From Eubacterium sp. (lineage in GTDB: Bacteria > Bacillota > Clostridia > Lachnospirales > Lachnospiraceae), in NCBI GenBank assembly GCA_022796875.1, contig JAAWJJ010000015.1, forward strand, positions 1 to 59,890: DNA of 59,890 nucleotides, read 5' to 3'. This document shows, piece after piece, positions 17,633 to 28,722 of the stretch. A model generated the notes under the pieces. It ran no database searches, was not told where the DNA came from, and worked only from the letters and a program-made list of their open reading frames with translations. A program made the position numbers and the translations under genes. Positions within the stretch are counted from its first letter, which is position 1; each line of letters begins with the position of its first letter.

Positions 17633-17676
17633 AACCGCGGCTATTTACCTCTGTCGCAGAGGGAGTCCGCGGTTTT
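17633..17676 (+). promoter_or_regulatory. Leader hairpin upstream of cysE (possible attenuator)
   Basis: The outer stem AACCGCGG (17633-17640) pairs perfectly with CCGCGGTT (17667-17674), followed by TTTT. An inner stem CCTCTG (17648-17653) pairs with CAGAGG (17657-17662) around a TCG loop. It lies immediately after the predicted transcription start, so it could terminate early or form an RNA-stabilising 5' end. There is no T-box consensus, so it is not a standard cysteine T-box. Confidence 0.55.
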
Positions 17677-17723
17677 ATAAAATTAGCCTTTTTACCGGGA
17701 AAACATAAAAAAGGAGTAATAAA

Positions 17724-18443
17724 ATGGGACTTTTCAGGGAGTTGAGAGAAGAGTACGAGGTGATAAAAGAACGCGATCCTTCTGTGAAATCTATGATGGA
17801 AGTTTTATTATACCCTACGTTTAAAGCGATGCATAGCTACAGACGCGCCCACAGGCATTATTTAAAAGGACATTATTTTCTGGCCCGTCTGATTTCCCAG
17901 CGTGCAGCGAGGAAGACCGGGATCGAGATCCATCCGGGGGCGACGATCGGAAAAGGTTTTTTTATTGACCACGGCAGCGGCGTGATTATCGGAGAAACGG
18001 CGATTGTCGGCGATAACGTGACGCTGTACCAGGGAGTGACGTTGGGAGGCACCGGAAAGGAAACCGGGAAACGGCATCCGACGCTGGGCGACAACGTTAT
18101 GGTAAGCGCCGGGGCGAAAGTGATCGGTTCTTTTACCGTCGGGGATAATTCCAAGATTGGCGCCGGTTCTGTCGTGATTGAGGAAGTTCCTCCAAACTGT
18201 ACGGTAGTCGGCGTGCCAGGGCGCGTGGTCAAACGGAATAACCTGAAAGTACCGCAAAGCGATATGGATCAGGTACATCTGCCGGATCCGGTAAAAGAAG
18301 ATATCATGGTACTGCAGCAGGAAAATTCCGAGCTGGTGAACCGGGTATTGCAGTTGGAGCAGGAACTGAAAAGCCTGAAGAAAAATTTCGGGTTTCGGAA
18401 TGAAAATAGCGCTGCAGAAAAGGAAAGGATAACAACGTTATGA
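17724..18443 (+). CDS. cysE: Serine O-acetyltransferase
   Basis: This 239-residue left-handed beta-helix acyltransferase starts at ATG 17724 behind AAAAGGAG. Hexapeptide repeats run from about residue 70 to 165 (IEIHPGATIGKGFFIDHG, VIGETAIVGDNV, YQGVTLGGTGKE), including the catalytic DHG histidine and the GGTGKE loop. The C-terminal 50 residues are a charged coiled coil instead of a classical cysteine-feedback tail. It makes O-acetylserine from serine and acetyl-CoA for cysteine synthesis. Its end overlaps cysS, linking cysteine production to cysteinyl-tRNA charging in one operon. Confidence 0.96.
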   Translation: MGLFRELREEYEVIKERDPSVKSMMEVLLYPTFKAMHSYRRAHRHYLKGHYFLARLISQRAARKTGIEIHPGATIGKGFFIDHGSGVIIGETAIVGDNVTLYQGVTLGGTGKETGKRHPTLGDNVMVSAGAKVIGSFTVGDNSKIGAGSVVIEEVPPNCTVVGVPGRVVKRNNLKVPQSDMDQVHLPDPVKEDIMVLQQENSELVNRVLQLEQELKSLKKNFGFRNENSAAEKERITTL

Positions 18444-19849
18444 AAATATACAATACGCTGACAAGGAAAAAGGAAGAACTGAAAACGATAGAGCCGGGAA
18501 AAGTGAGGATGTATGTCTGCGGTCCGACCGTTTACAACCTGATCCATATCGGGAACGCCCGGCCAATGATCGTCTTTGATACCGTCCGCAGATACCTGGA
18601 ATATCGCGGGATAGAAGTGAATTATGTTTCCAATTTTACGGATGTGGACGACAAGATCATCAAAAAGGCAATGGAGGAACATGTTTCCGCGGAAGAAATT
18701 TCCACCCGCTATATTGAAGAATGTAAAAAAGATATGCAGGGGTTAAATGTGCGTCCGGCGACCGTGCATCCGCTGGCGACGCAGGAAATTGACGGTATGA
18801 TAGACCTGATTTCGATTTTAATTGAGAAAGGGTATGCTTATAAGGCAGAGGACGGAACCGTATACTATCGGACAAGGAAATTTGCGGAATACGGAAAACT
18901 TTCTCACAAAAACCTGGACGATCTGCAGGCCGGGCACAGGGAGATCAAGGTGACCGGCGACGGTAAGGAAGACGGGTTCGATTTTGTATTGTGGAAGCCG
19001 AAAAAAGACGGAGAACCGTACTGGAAATCGCCGTGGTGCGACGGGCGTCCGGGATGGCATACGGAATGTTCGGTCATGGCGAAAAAATATCTCGGAGAGG
19101 AAATAGATATCCATGCGGGAGGAGAAGACCTGATCTTCCCGCACCATGAAAATGAAATTGCCCAGTCGGAAGCGGCAAACGGCGTTACGTTTGCACGTTA
19201 CTGGATGCATAACGGATTTTTGAATATTGATAATAAGAAAATGTCGAAATCATTGGGGAATTTCTTTACGGTGCGCGATATTGCGGAAAAATATGATCTT
19301 CAGGTACTGCGGTTTTTTATGCTGAGCGCGCATTACAGAAGTCCGCTGAATTTCAGCGCGGAACTGATGGAGGCGGCAAAGAACGGTCTGGAAAGAATAT
19401 GGACCGCGGCAGACCGCCTGAGAGATCTGATGGCAGATGGCCAGCCGGAATCCCAAATTTCTGCGAAAGAACGACAAACGCTCGAAGAGGCAGCGCAGTT
19501 TTCGGAAAAATTCAATGCCGCCATGGACGACGACGCCAATACGGCGGACGCTGTTGCGGCGGTGTTTGAACTTGTGAAATATGCCAATACGCACATAAAT
19601 AAAGATACTCCGCAAAGAGTAACGGAGAAAATCTATGAGCAGATGGATACTCTCTGCAATGTGCTGGGCATTATTCTGGAAAAAGAAGAAGAGATTCTCG
19701 ACAGTGAGATTGAAGAGCTGATTGCGGCCAGGCAGGCGGCCAGAAAGGCGAAAGATTTTGCGAAAGCAGACGCGATCAGGGCAGAACTGCTGGAGAAAGG
19801 AATTTTATTGGAGGATACCAGAGAAGGCGTAAAATGGAAAAGGGGATAA
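18440..19849 (+). CDS. cysS: Cysteinyl-tRNA synthetase
   Basis: This 469-residue class I synthetase shows the zinc-site cysteine in MYVCGPTVYN, the HIGN signature (HIGH equivalent) near residue 35, the WHTECS segment with further zinc ligands, HHENE, and KMSKS near residue 269, followed by the DALR-type anticodon region. Length is standard. It charges tRNA-Cys in the cytosol. It overlaps cysE by four bases (ATGA) and mrnC by sixteen, so the three are co-translated. This gene order (cysE, cysS, mrnC, rlmB, sigH) is a conserved Firmicutes arrangement. Confidence 0.97.
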   Translation: MKIYNTLTRKKEELKTIEPGKVRMYVCGPTVYNLIHIGNARPMIVFDTVRRYLEYRGIEVNYVSNFTDVDDKIIKKAMEEHVSAEEISTRYIEECKKDMQGLNVRPATVHPLATQEIDGMIDLISILIEKGYAYKAEDGTVYYRTRKFAEYGKLSHKNLDDLQAGHREIKVTGDGKEDGFDFVLWKPKKDGEPYWKSPWCDGRPGWHTECSVMAKKYLGEEIDIHAGGEDLIFPHHENEIAQSEAANGVTFARYWMHNGFLNIDNKKMSKSLGNFFTVRDIAEKYDLQVLRFFMLSAHYRSPLNFSAELMEAAKNGLERIWTAADRLRDLMADGQPESQISAKERQTLEEAAQFSEKFNAAMDDDANTADAVAAVFELVKYANTHINKDTPQRVTEKIYEQMDTLCNVLGIILEKEEEILDSEIEELIAARQAARKAKDFAKADAIRAELLEKGILLEDTREGVKWKRG

Positions 19850-20340
19850 ATCAGTACATTAAAGAGCAGTTTGGATTAAAAGATATTGATCTGCGTACCT
19901 ATTCGCCGCTTACATTTGCTTATATCGGAGATGAAATTTATGACCTGATCGTCCGCAGCGTTGTAGTAGGAAAGGGAAATACCAGGCCGTCAAAGCTGCA
20001 TGCGGTGACGAGCCGTTTTGTTAAAGCTGCGGCGCAGGCGTCCATGATGGAGGCAATAGAGCCGCTTCTCAGTGAAGAAGAGGCGGATATTTACCGGCGG
20101 GGGCGTAATGCAAAATCCGCGACCATGGCAAAAAACGCCACGATGTCCGATTACCGGAAAGCGACCGGGTTTGAAGCGTTGATGGGGTATCTGTATTTGG
20201 ACGACCGTTTTGACCGGGTCGTAGAATTGAGCAGGATTGGGATGCAGTATTACGAAGAAAGCGGTAAACAAGCGCCGGAGAACCGTAAAAAGCAGGAAAC
20301 AGCGTCAGGTGATTGTAAAGACCAGGATTTTTGTAAATGA
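19834..20340 (+). CDS. mrnC: Mini-ribonuclease III
   Basis: This 168-residue RNase III-like nuclease lacks a dsRNA-binding domain. The signature YIGDEIYDLIVR carries the catalytic acidic residues, and later RGRNAKSAT, DYRKATGFEALMGYLYL and the family-typical end are visible. It matures 23S rRNA ends in Bacillus. The start at 19834 lies inside cysS, with GGAGG-like sequence at 19809-19813. The last 25 residues are polar and not conserved. Confidence 0.95.
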   Translation: MEKGINQYIKEQFGLKDIDLRTYSPLTFAYIGDEIYDLIVRSVVVGKGNTRPSKLHAVTSRFVKAAAQASMMEAIEPLLSEEEADIYRRGRNAKSATMAKNATMSDYRKATGFEALMGYLYLDDRFDRVVELSRIGMQYYEESGKQAPENRKKQETASGDCKDQDFCK

Positions 20341-20354
20341 AAGAGGGGGAGTAT

Positions 20355-21092
20355 ATGGCAACGGAAAACATAGAGGGCAGAAATGCGGTACTGGAGGCGT
20401 TTCGTTCTGGAAAAACAATAGACAGGCTGTATGTGCTCGGAAGCTGTAAAGACGGTCCGATACAGACGATTGTGCGTGAAGCGAAAAAAAGGGATACCCT
20501 GATACAGTTTGTGTCCAAAGAACGTCTGGACCAGATTTCGGAAACTAGAAAACATCAGGGGGTCATTGCCGTAACGGCCGCGTACGCCTATGCCGAAATT
20601 GAAGATATGTTAAAAGCGGCTGCCGAAAAGAACGAAGAGCCGTTTCTGATTTTTCTGGACGGAATCGAAGATCCTCACAACCTGGGCGCAATCATCCGTA
20701 CAGCAAACCTGGCCGGTGCGCACGGGGTAGTGATTCCAAAACGCAGGGCTGTCGGATTGACGGGAACCGTAGCCAAAACATCCGCCGGTGCAATCAATTA
20801 CACTCCGGTTGCAAAAGTGACGAATCTGACGCAGACAATGAACCAGTTGAAAAAGACGGGAATGTGGTTTGTCTGTGCGGACATGGATGGAGAGGAAATG
20901 TACTGCCTGAACCTGAAAGGATCGATCGGCCTTGTCATCGGAAGTGAGGGCGAGGGCGTCAGTAAGCTGGTAAAGGAAAACTGTGATATGACGGCTGCGA
21001 TACCGGTCAAAGGCGAGATTGATTCACTGAACGCATCCGTAGCCACGGGAGTACTGGCGTATGAAATCGTAAGACAGCGCCGGACCGTATAA
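20355..21092 (+). CDS. rlmB: 23S rRNA (guanosine-2'-O)-methyltransferase
   Basis: I start at ATG 20355 (245 residues), behind AGAGGGGGAG. The earlier ATG at 20337 overlaps the mrnC stop and would add six residues. The N-terminal substrate-binding domain begins IEGRNAVLEAFRSG. The SPOUT knot domain shows the three motifs DGIEDPHNLGAIIRTA, IGLVIGSEGEGVS and IDSLNASVATGVL. It methylates G2251-type positions in the ribosomal P-loop using SAM. The gene's final codons are echoed in a repeat after its stop. Confidence 0.95.
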   Translation: MATENIEGRNAVLEAFRSGKTIDRLYVLGSCKDGPIQTIVREAKKRDTLIQFVSKERLDQISETRKHQGVIAVTAAYAYAEIEDMLKAAAEKNEEPFLIFLDGIEDPHNLGAIIRTANLAGAHGVVIPKRRAVGLTGTVAKTSAGAINYTPVAKVTNLTQTMNQLKKTGMWFVCADMDGEEMYCLNLKGSIGLVIGSEGEGVSKLVKENCDMTAAIPVKGEIDSLNASVATGVLAYEIVRQRRTV

Positions 21093-21136
21093 AGGATAGA
21101 AATCGTAAGACAGCGTCAGGCAGTAATCATAAAGGG
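21063..21136 (+). repeat. 36-bp tandem echo of the rlmB 3' end
   Basis: GAAATCGTAAGACAGCG occurs at 21063 inside the rlmB end and again at 21099 in the spacer. The similarity continues, with small gaps, through GTATAAAGG versus CATAAAGGG. The second copy supplies the AAAGGG (21131-21136) that serves as the sigH ribosome binding site. Confidence 0.85.
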
Positions 21137-21146
21137 ATTGTCATAT

Positions 21147-21767
21147 ATGGAAAAGAAAATGTCATTACAGGAAATGACGGATGAACAGTTGTTGGAGGCG
21201 TTGAGGAACGGGCAGGAAGAAATTACGGATTATCTGATGGAAAAATATAAGGCTCTTGTATTAAAACAGGCGAAAACGCTGTATTTGATCGGCGGGGAAA
21301 ATGACGATCTGATACAGGAGGGGATGATTGGCCTGTTTAAAGCGGTCCGTGATTACAGGGAGGAGAAAGATACCTCCTTTTATCATTTTGCCAGATTATG
21401 TATCTCCCGTCAGATGTACCATGCGATCGAAGCATCTAACCGCAAGAAACATGCGCCGTTAAACGGTTATTTGTCGATAGATTTCAAAGAAGAAACGACG
21501 ATGATGCCGGAAGAAACGATACATACGCAGAATACGGATCCGGAGCAGATTTTTATCGAACAGGAAACTATGCAGAATATGCGCCGCAAACTGATGGAAT
21601 CATTAAGCAAAATGGAACGGGACGTACTTACCGATTATCTGGAAGGAATGGATTATCAGGCGATCGCCGAAAAAATGGGGAAAACGCCGAAAGCGATTGA
21701 CAACGCCCTGCAGCGGATTCGGCGTAAAGTGAAAGATCAGTTGGCGGCACGGGAGCGTTGTGTATAA
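21147..21767 (+). CDS. sigH: RNA polymerase sporulation sigma factor SigH
   Basis: The start is ATG 21147 (206 residues), because AAAGGG at 21131-21136 is too close for the TTG at 21138. Region 2 shows DDLIQEGMIGLFKAVRDY and FYHFARLCISRQM. Region 4 shows DYLEGMDYQAIAEKMGKTPKAIDNALQRIRRK. It matches the stage 0 sigma factor SigH in length, and the rlmB-sigH neighbourhood supports this. It directs RNA polymerase to early sporulation and stationary-phase genes. Its presence indicates a spore-forming ancestry. Confidence 0.93.
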   Translation: MEKKMSLQEMTDEQLLEALRNGQEEITDYLMEKYKALVLKQAKTLYLIGGENDDLIQEGMIGLFKAVRDYREEKDTSFYHFARLCISRQMYHAIEASNRKKHAPLNGYLSIDFKEETTMMPEETIHTQNTDPEQIFIEQETMQNMRRKLMESLSKMERDVLTDYLEGMDYQAIAEKMGKTPKAIDNALQRIRRKVKDQLAARERCV

Positions 21768-21787
21768 ATTTACCGGAAAGGATCAGC

Positions 21788-21838
21788 CTATAAACGAGGT
21801 CAGAATGTAAGCAGGGGCGGAATGTAAACGAGGTCAGA
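21788..21838 (+). repeat. Three 17-bp tandem units in the spacer after sigH
   Basis: Units at 21788-21804, 21805-21821 and 21822-21838 share the pattern (A/C)TRTAARCRRGGYSRGA. The first and third differ at two positions. The third runs directly into the sequence used as ribosome binding site by the HAD gene. Several units contain TAA or TATAA. Confidence 0.8.
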
Positions 21839-21845
21839 GGATAAG

Positions 21846-22637
21846 ATGAAGAAAAAAGCGATTTTTTTTGATATTGACGGGACGATCGTGGACCGTCGGA
21901 TGCAAATAGCCGACAGTACGAAAGCGGCGATGGAAAAACTGCATGAAAACGGCCACTGCACTTTTATCTGCAGCGGAAGAAGCAGGGCGTATATCAAAAA
22001 TCCGGAATTGTTAAGCCTGAAGTTCGACGGAATTATAGCCGGATGCGGCACGCATGTGGAAGTGGGAGGAAAAAACCTTGTCTGCCATGTGATAGATAAG
22101 GAACTGCTGTCATATACATGGAGCGTATTGAAAAAAAGCGGCATTTCCCCGTTGTGGGAAGGGATAGAATATTTGTACGGGGATGAAGAAGGATTAAAAG
22201 ACGACCCATATTACCGGTTTTTAAAAACGCAGTTAAAAGAAAACCTGATTGCAATCGACGGCAATGTGAAAGATGACTGGAAAGTAAACAAAATGAGCGT
22301 TGTTATAAAAGAGGACGCGGATCTGGGAGCATTTGAAATTCTGAAAGAGCATTTTCATCTGCTGCAGCATAATCCGGTGGTGGCGGAGATGGTACCGGCA
22401 GGGTTCAGCAAAGCGACCGGGTTAGAGGCAGTCCGGGAATATCTACAGTTGGGAACAGAGGATACATATGCGGTCGGCGACAGTATTAATGACCTGGATA
22501 TGCTGCGTGCGGCAGGTACCGGGATTGCCATGGGCAATGCGTCAAAAGAAGCGAAAGAGGCTGCGGATTATGTGACAACCGATATTCACGACGACGGGAT
22601 CTGGAATGCGATGCGGCATTTTGGGTTAATATCTTAG
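21846..22637 (+). CDS. HAD-superfamily (Cof-type) phosphatase
   Basis: This 263-residue protein has HAD motif I DIDGTIVD (residues 8-15), motif II CSGRS, a Cof-type C2 cap, a conserved lysine region (DDWKVNKMS), and the acidic motif IV VGDSINDLDML, followed by GIAMGNA. Cof proteins are cytosolic phosphatases acting on sugar phosphates, FMN, PLP or similar metabolites; the substrate is not predictable. AGAGG precedes the ATG. It is followed by a 250-base gap holding the groESL control region. Confidence 0.9.
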   Translation: MKKKAIFFDIDGTIVDRRMQIADSTKAAMEKLHENGHCTFICSGRSRAYIKNPELLSLKFDGIIAGCGTHVEVGGKNLVCHVIDKELLSYTWSVLKKSGISPLWEGIEYLYGDEEGLKDDPYYRFLKTQLKENLIAIDGNVKDDWKVNKMSVVIKEDADLGAFEILKEHFHLLQHNPVVAEMVPAGFSKATGLEAVREYLQLGTEDTYAVGDSINDLDMLRAAGTGIAMGNASKEAKEAADYVTTDIHDDGIWNAMRHFGLIS

Positions 22638-22734
22638 CAGTACAATAAAAAATAAAAAAGTAAGAAAAAAAGAGAATATAAGAGATTGACAGAGATATAA
22701 TATAAATAATGGATATAAATGGAATTAACTGCGG

Positions 22735-22763
22735 TTGCAGTTTATACGGTGAAAATCTATTAT
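22735..22763 (+). promoter_or_regulatory. groESL promoter
   Basis: TTGCAG (22735-22740) and TATTAT (22758-22763) are separated by 17 bases. Transcription would begin about twelve bases before the CIRCE element, the usual geometry for HrcA control. A second possible -35, TTGACA, lies at 22685-22690. Confidence 0.65.
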
Positions 22764-22774
22764 ATGTCTATCGG

Positions 22775-22801
22775 TTAGCACTCGAATTGAGCGAGTGCTA
22801 A
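22775..22801 (+). promoter_or_regulatory. CIRCE operator (HrcA binding site)
   Basis: A perfect TTAGCACTC-N9-GAGTGCTAA inverted repeat. This is the exact class I heat-shock operator bound by the repressor HrcA, located in the groESL 5' untranslated region. It shows that groESL is heat- and unfolding-inducible here. No hrcA or dnaK lies in the window. Confidence 0.98.
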
Positions 22802-22804
22802 TAA

Positions 22805-23176
<372 letters not shown>

Positions 23177-23209
23177 GATTATAAAATTGTAGTAAAGGAA
23201 GAAAATTGA

Positions 23210-24856
<1,647 letters not shown>

Positions 24857-24908
24857 TCAGGATGGATTTCTGAAGAAATTATAATATGGTTTCATCAATA
24901 TAGAAAAT

Positions 24909-24980
24909 GGACAGATTGCTTTGGACGATACTGCAAAGAAAGGCTTTGAAGTGTACGAAAAAGTAAATCTGTCCGTTTTT
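24909..24980 (+). terminator. groESL terminator
   Basis: Perfect nine-base arms GGACAGATT (24909-24917) and AATCTGTCC (24966-24974), followed by G and a TTTTT run. The loop is long and can fold partly on itself. It sits 50 bases after the groEL stop. Confidence 0.7.
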
Positions 24981-25032
24981 GCCCCATTATGGGCTACATA
25001 TAAACTGTTGATTAAAAAAGGAGGTATCAGGC

Positions 25033-26766
25033 ATGATCAAAAAACTGGCGCAGTCGATACGTGAATACAAACTGCCCTCCATATTGGCTCCGTTATTTAT
25101 GATTGGGGAAGTGGCGATGGAAACCATTGTCCCTTTTTTGATGGCGTATATGATAGATATCGGGTTCGCAAAAGAGGATTTGAACTATGTGGTAAAAATT
25201 GGGATAGAAATGCTGGTATTAGCGGTCATCGGACTGCTCTTCGGTATTTTGTCCGGGCGCTATGCGGCAATCGCAGCGACCGGGCTGGCAAAAAATATGA
25301 GGAAAGATATTTTTTACAGTATCCAGGGATTTTCATTTGCAAATATAGATAAGTTTTCCACGGCGTCTTTGGTGACGCGTATGACGACGGACATCACAAA
25401 CGTACAGATGGCGTATCAGATGATCATCCGTATTCTGGTGCGCGCACCAATCATGATTATCTTTTCGATTATTATGGCATGGCGACTCAATGCAAAACTG
25501 ACGCTTTGTTTTGTGATTATGGTGCCGATCCTGGCGTTTGCGCTGTATCTTGTTATTTCCCATGCACATGGGTATTTTATGAAACTGTTTAAAAAGTACG
25601 ACCATCTGAATTCTGTCGTCCAGGAAAATATCACAGGCGTCAGAACGGTAAAAGCATATGTCAGGGAAGAAAAAGAAATAGAGAAATTTGACGAAACATC
25701 CACAGACGTGTATCGGCTCGGAAAAACCGCGGAAAAAGTACTGATCCTGTCGAGTCCGGTCATGTTCACCGCGATTTTTGCCGCGATACTGATCTGTTCC
25801 TATTTTGGAAGCGGGATGATCATTGGCAAAACGATGACGACCGGATCGTTAATGAGCTTGTTTACTTATGCGATCCAGATCTTGTCTTCGCTGATGATGG
25901 TGTGTATGGTGCTCGTCATGTGCGTTATGGCAAAAGCTTCCGCAGAGCGTATTACCGAAGTGCTGACCGAGCAAAGCACGCTGACAAATCCGGAAAAACC
26001 GTTATACGAAGTGGAAAACGGAGAGATCTGTTTTTCCCATGCAAACTTTTCCTATACGGGGGAAAAGGGAAAAGAAGTGTTAAAAGACATTGACCTGACA
26101 ATCAAATCCGGGGAAACCGTCGGCGTGATCGGCGGCACTGGAAGTTCTAAAACTTCGTTTGTGCAGTTGATTCCCCGGCTGTACGACGTGACTTCCGGTT
26201 CCGTAAAAATAGGCGGGCACGACGTCAGGGAATACGATATTGAAACGCTGCGCGACGCGGTATCCATGGTGTTGCAGAAAAACGTGCTGTTTTCCGGGAC
26301 GATCAGCGAAAACCTGCGCTGGGGCAATCCGGAGGCAACGAAAGAAGAGATTGTCCATGCCTGTAAACTGGCGCAGGCCGACGAGTTTGTCAGCCGTTTC
26401 CCAAACGGTTATGAAACGATGATCGACCAGGGCGGTACGAATGTTTCCGGCGGCCAGAAACAGAGGCTCTGTATCGCGCGCGCCCTGTTGAAGAAACCGA
26501 AAATTCTGATTCTGGACGATTCTACGAGCGCGGTAGATACGAAAACGGACGCCCTGATCCGCAAAGCTTTCGCAGAAGAGATCCCGAATACGACGAAGAT
26601 CATTATCGCACAGCGGATTTCCTCTGTGGAACATGCGGACAAAATCATCGTGCTGGACGACGGGAAAATAGACGGTGTCGGTACGCACGACGAACTTCTG
26701 GCGCATAATAATATATACCGCGAAGTATATGAATCACAGGTGAAAGGCGGTGAGGAAGATGAGTAA
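25033..26766 (+). CDS. ABC exporter half, degenerate ATPase subunit
   Basis: This 577-residue type I (type IV fold) exporter has six N-terminal helices (about residues 15-300) and a nucleotide-binding domain. The Walker A is GGTGSSKTS, the signature is VSGGQKQR, and Walker B ends LDDSTS, with aspartate in place of the catalytic glutamate. That substitution is the hallmark of the non-hydrolysing site in heterodimeric exporters. AAAGGAGG precedes the start. The next gene overlaps by eight bases and has a canonical glutamate, so the two form one transporter. The substrate is unknown; drug or peptide efflux is typical. Confidence 0.92.
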   Translation: MIKKLAQSIREYKLPSILAPLFMIGEVAMETIVPFLMAYMIDIGFAKEDLNYVVKIGIEMLVLAVIGLLFGILSGRYAAIAATGLAKNMRKDIFYSIQGFSFANIDKFSTASLVTRMTTDITNVQMAYQMIIRILVRAPIMIIFSIIMAWRLNAKLTLCFVIMVPILAFALYLVISHAHGYFMKLFKKYDHLNSVVQENITGVRTVKAYVREEKEIEKFDETSTDVYRLGKTAEKVLILSSPVMFTAIFAAILICSYFGSGMIIGKTMTTGSLMSLFTYAIQILSSLMMVCMVLVMCVMAKASAERITEVLTEQSTLTNPEKPLYEVENGEICFSHANFSYTGEKGKEVLKDIDLTIKSGETVGVIGGTGSSKTSFVQLIPRLYDVTSGSVKIGGHDVREYDIETLRDAVSMVLQKNVLFSGTISENLRWGNPEATKEEIVHACKLAQADEFVSRFPNGYETMIDQGGTNVSGGQKQRLCIARALLKKPKILILDDSTSAVDTKTDALIRKAFAEEIPNTTKIIIAQRISSVEHADKIIVLDDGKIDGVGTHDELLAHNNIYREVYESQVKGGEEDE

Positions 26767-28642
26767 ACGGCAAACATCCGGGAAAAGCAATGAAATGGCG
26801 ACGGTTGCCAAAAGAATGATGGGATACATTACCGGAACGTATAAAGTGCAGTTTATTTTTGTGGTGCTGCTGATTATCGTATCTTCCATCGGTAATGTAG
26901 CGGGTACTTTCCTGCTGCGTTACCTCATAGACGATTATATTACGCCTCTGATCGGAAAGGCAAACGCATCCATGGCCGGCGTGCTGCAGATCGTTATGAT
27001 GATGGCGGCGGCATACGCAGTAGTCGTTGTCTGTACGTGGACGTATAACAGGCTGGTTGTTAATATTTCCAACGGTGTGATGAAGCGTGTGCGTGACGAA
27101 ATGTTTTCTCATATGCAGAAAATGCCGATCCAGTATTTTGATACGAACGCGACGGGCGATATTATGAGCCGTTATACAAACGATACCGATACGCTTCGGC
27201 AGATGGTAAGCCAGAGTATCCCGCAGATTTTAAATTCTGCGATTACGATGATAACGGTATTTGTTTCCATGCTGATTTTAAGTATCCCGATGACGGTTAT
27301 CGTAATCGTCATGCTGGCGGTCATGCTGTTCCTGGTGAAAGCGGTAAGTTCCAGAAGTTCTAAATATTTTATCGCGCAGCAGATTTCTCTGGGAAAAGTG
27401 AACGGCTATATTGAAGAAATGATGAACGGGCAGAAAGTCGTCAAGGTGTTTAACCATGAAGAAGCCGTCAAAAAAGATTTTGACAAAGTGAACGGCGAAT
27501 TATGCGAAAATGCCAAAAACGCTAATATTTTTGCCAATATTCTGATGCCGATCATGGCGCAGATGGGAAACGTTTCGTATCTGGTTGTAGCTTTGGTCGG
27601 AGCGACGCTGTCGATTTCCGGAATTGCGCCGATCACGCTGGGCGTCCTGGCGTCTTTTCTGCAGTTTACGAGGCAGTTTACGCAGCCGGTATCGCAGGTG
27701 TCCCAGCAGATCAGCGCGGTCATTATGGCGCTGGCCGGCGCCAGGCGTATTTTCGACCTGCTGGATGAAGACGTGGAAACGGACGACGGCAGTGTCACGA
27801 TCGTGCGCGTGAAACGGAATCCGGACGGCACAATGGAAGAAACTCCGGAAAAGACCAATCACTGGGCATGGAAAGTGCCGAAAGACGGCGCGGAAACTTA
27901 CGTGGAGTTAAAAGGCGACGTCCGTTTTAAAGACGTGGTATTCGGATACGACGAGAAGAAAACGATATTGAAACATATAAGCCTGTTTGCAGAGCCGGGG
28001 CAGAAGATTGCGTTTGTCGGGGCGACCGGCGCCGGAAAAACAACGATTACCAATCTGATCAACCGGTTTTACGATATTCAGGAGGGCAGCATTGTTTATG
28101 ACGGAATCGACGTCAAAGACATCAAAAAAGACGACCTGCGCCGTTCACTCGGAATCGTTTTGCAGGACACCCATTTGTTTACCGGCACAATCCGAGAAAA
28201 TATCCGTTACGGCAGGCTGGAAGCTACGGACGCGCAGGTGGAGGACGCGGCGAAACTGGCAAATGCCGATACGTTTATCAGGCATTTACCGAACGGCTAT
28301 GACACGGTGATTACTGCAGACGGCGCAAACCTGTCGCAGGGACAGAGGCAGCTTCTGGCTATTGCGCGGGCGGCAGTCGCGGATCCGCCGGTACTTATTC
28401 TGGATGAGGCTACGTCCAGTATTGATACGCGTACCGAGGCGATCATTCAGTCGGGGATGGATAAACTGATGGAAGGAAGAACCGTATTCGTTATTGCGCA
28501 TCGGCTGTCCACAGTACGGAATTCCGAAGCGATTATGGTTTTGGAACAGGGAGAAATCATAGAACGCGGCAGTCATGACGAGCTGATTTCCCAGAAAGGA
28601 AAGTACTACCAGTTGTATACAGGGGCGTTTGAACTGTCATAA
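26759..28642 (+). CDS. ABC exporter half, canonical ATPase subunit
   Basis: I choose ATG 26759 (627 residues) over the GTG at 26750, which lies inside the Shine-Dalgarno region. The protein has six membrane helices, then Walker A GATGAGKTT, signature LSQGQRQLL, and Walker B VLILDEATSSID with the catalytic glutamate, followed by the H-loop AHRLST. A 45-residue charged linker precedes the ATPase domain, longer than in the partner. Together with the preceding gene it makes an asymmetric exporter with one active ATP site. Confidence 0.92.
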   Translation: MSKRQTSGKSNEMATVAKRMMGYITGTYKVQFIFVVLLIIVSSIGNVAGTFLLRYLIDDYITPLIGKANASMAGVLQIVMMMAAAYAVVVVCTWTYNRLVVNISNGVMKRVRDEMFSHMQKMPIQYFDTNATGDIMSRYTNDTDTLRQMVSQSIPQILNSAITMITVFVSMLILSIPMTVIVIVMLAVMLFLVKAVSSRSSKYFIAQQISLGKVNGYIEEMMNGQKVVKVFNHEEAVKKDFDKVNGELCENAKNANIFANILMPIMAQMGNVSYLVVALVGATLSISGIAPITLGVLASFLQFTRQFTQPVSQVSQQISAVIMALAGARRIFDLLDEDVETDDGSVTIVRVKRNPDGTMEETPEKTNHWAWKVPKDGAETYVELKGDVRFKDVVFGYDEKKTILKHISLFAEPGQKIAFVGATGAGKTTITNLINRFYDIQEGSIVYDGIDVKDIKKDDLRRSLGIVLQDTHLFTGTIRENIRYGRLEATDAQVEDAAKLANADTFIRHLPNGYDTVITADGANLSQGQRQLLAIARAAVADPPVLILDEATSSIDTRTEAIIQSGMDKLMEGRTVFVIAHRLSTVRNSEAIMVLEQGEIIERGSHDELISQKGKYYQLYTGAFELS

Positions 28643-28647
28643 AAGCG

Positions 28648-28676
28648 TTGCAAGAACGGTAAAATTGTGATACTAT
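28648..28676 (+). promoter_or_regulatory. Putative promoter of degV-family gene
   Basis: TTGCAA (28648-28653), a 17-base spacer and TACTAT (28671-28676), each matching four of six consensus bases, in the 80-base gap after the ABC exporter genes. Confidence 0.45.
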
Positions 28677-28722
28677 TTTCTATGAAAATTTTTTGCATTT
28701 AGTTATAAGGAGATGGGGTAAA

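Noticed and set aside
17577-17723. T-box leader for cysE
   Set aside because: No T-box consensus or specifier loop could be found; only a double hairpin is present.
25033-26766. ABC subunit as broken because of LDDSTS
   Set aside because: Aspartate in this place is the usual degenerate site of heterodimeric exporters, and the partner gene has glutamate.
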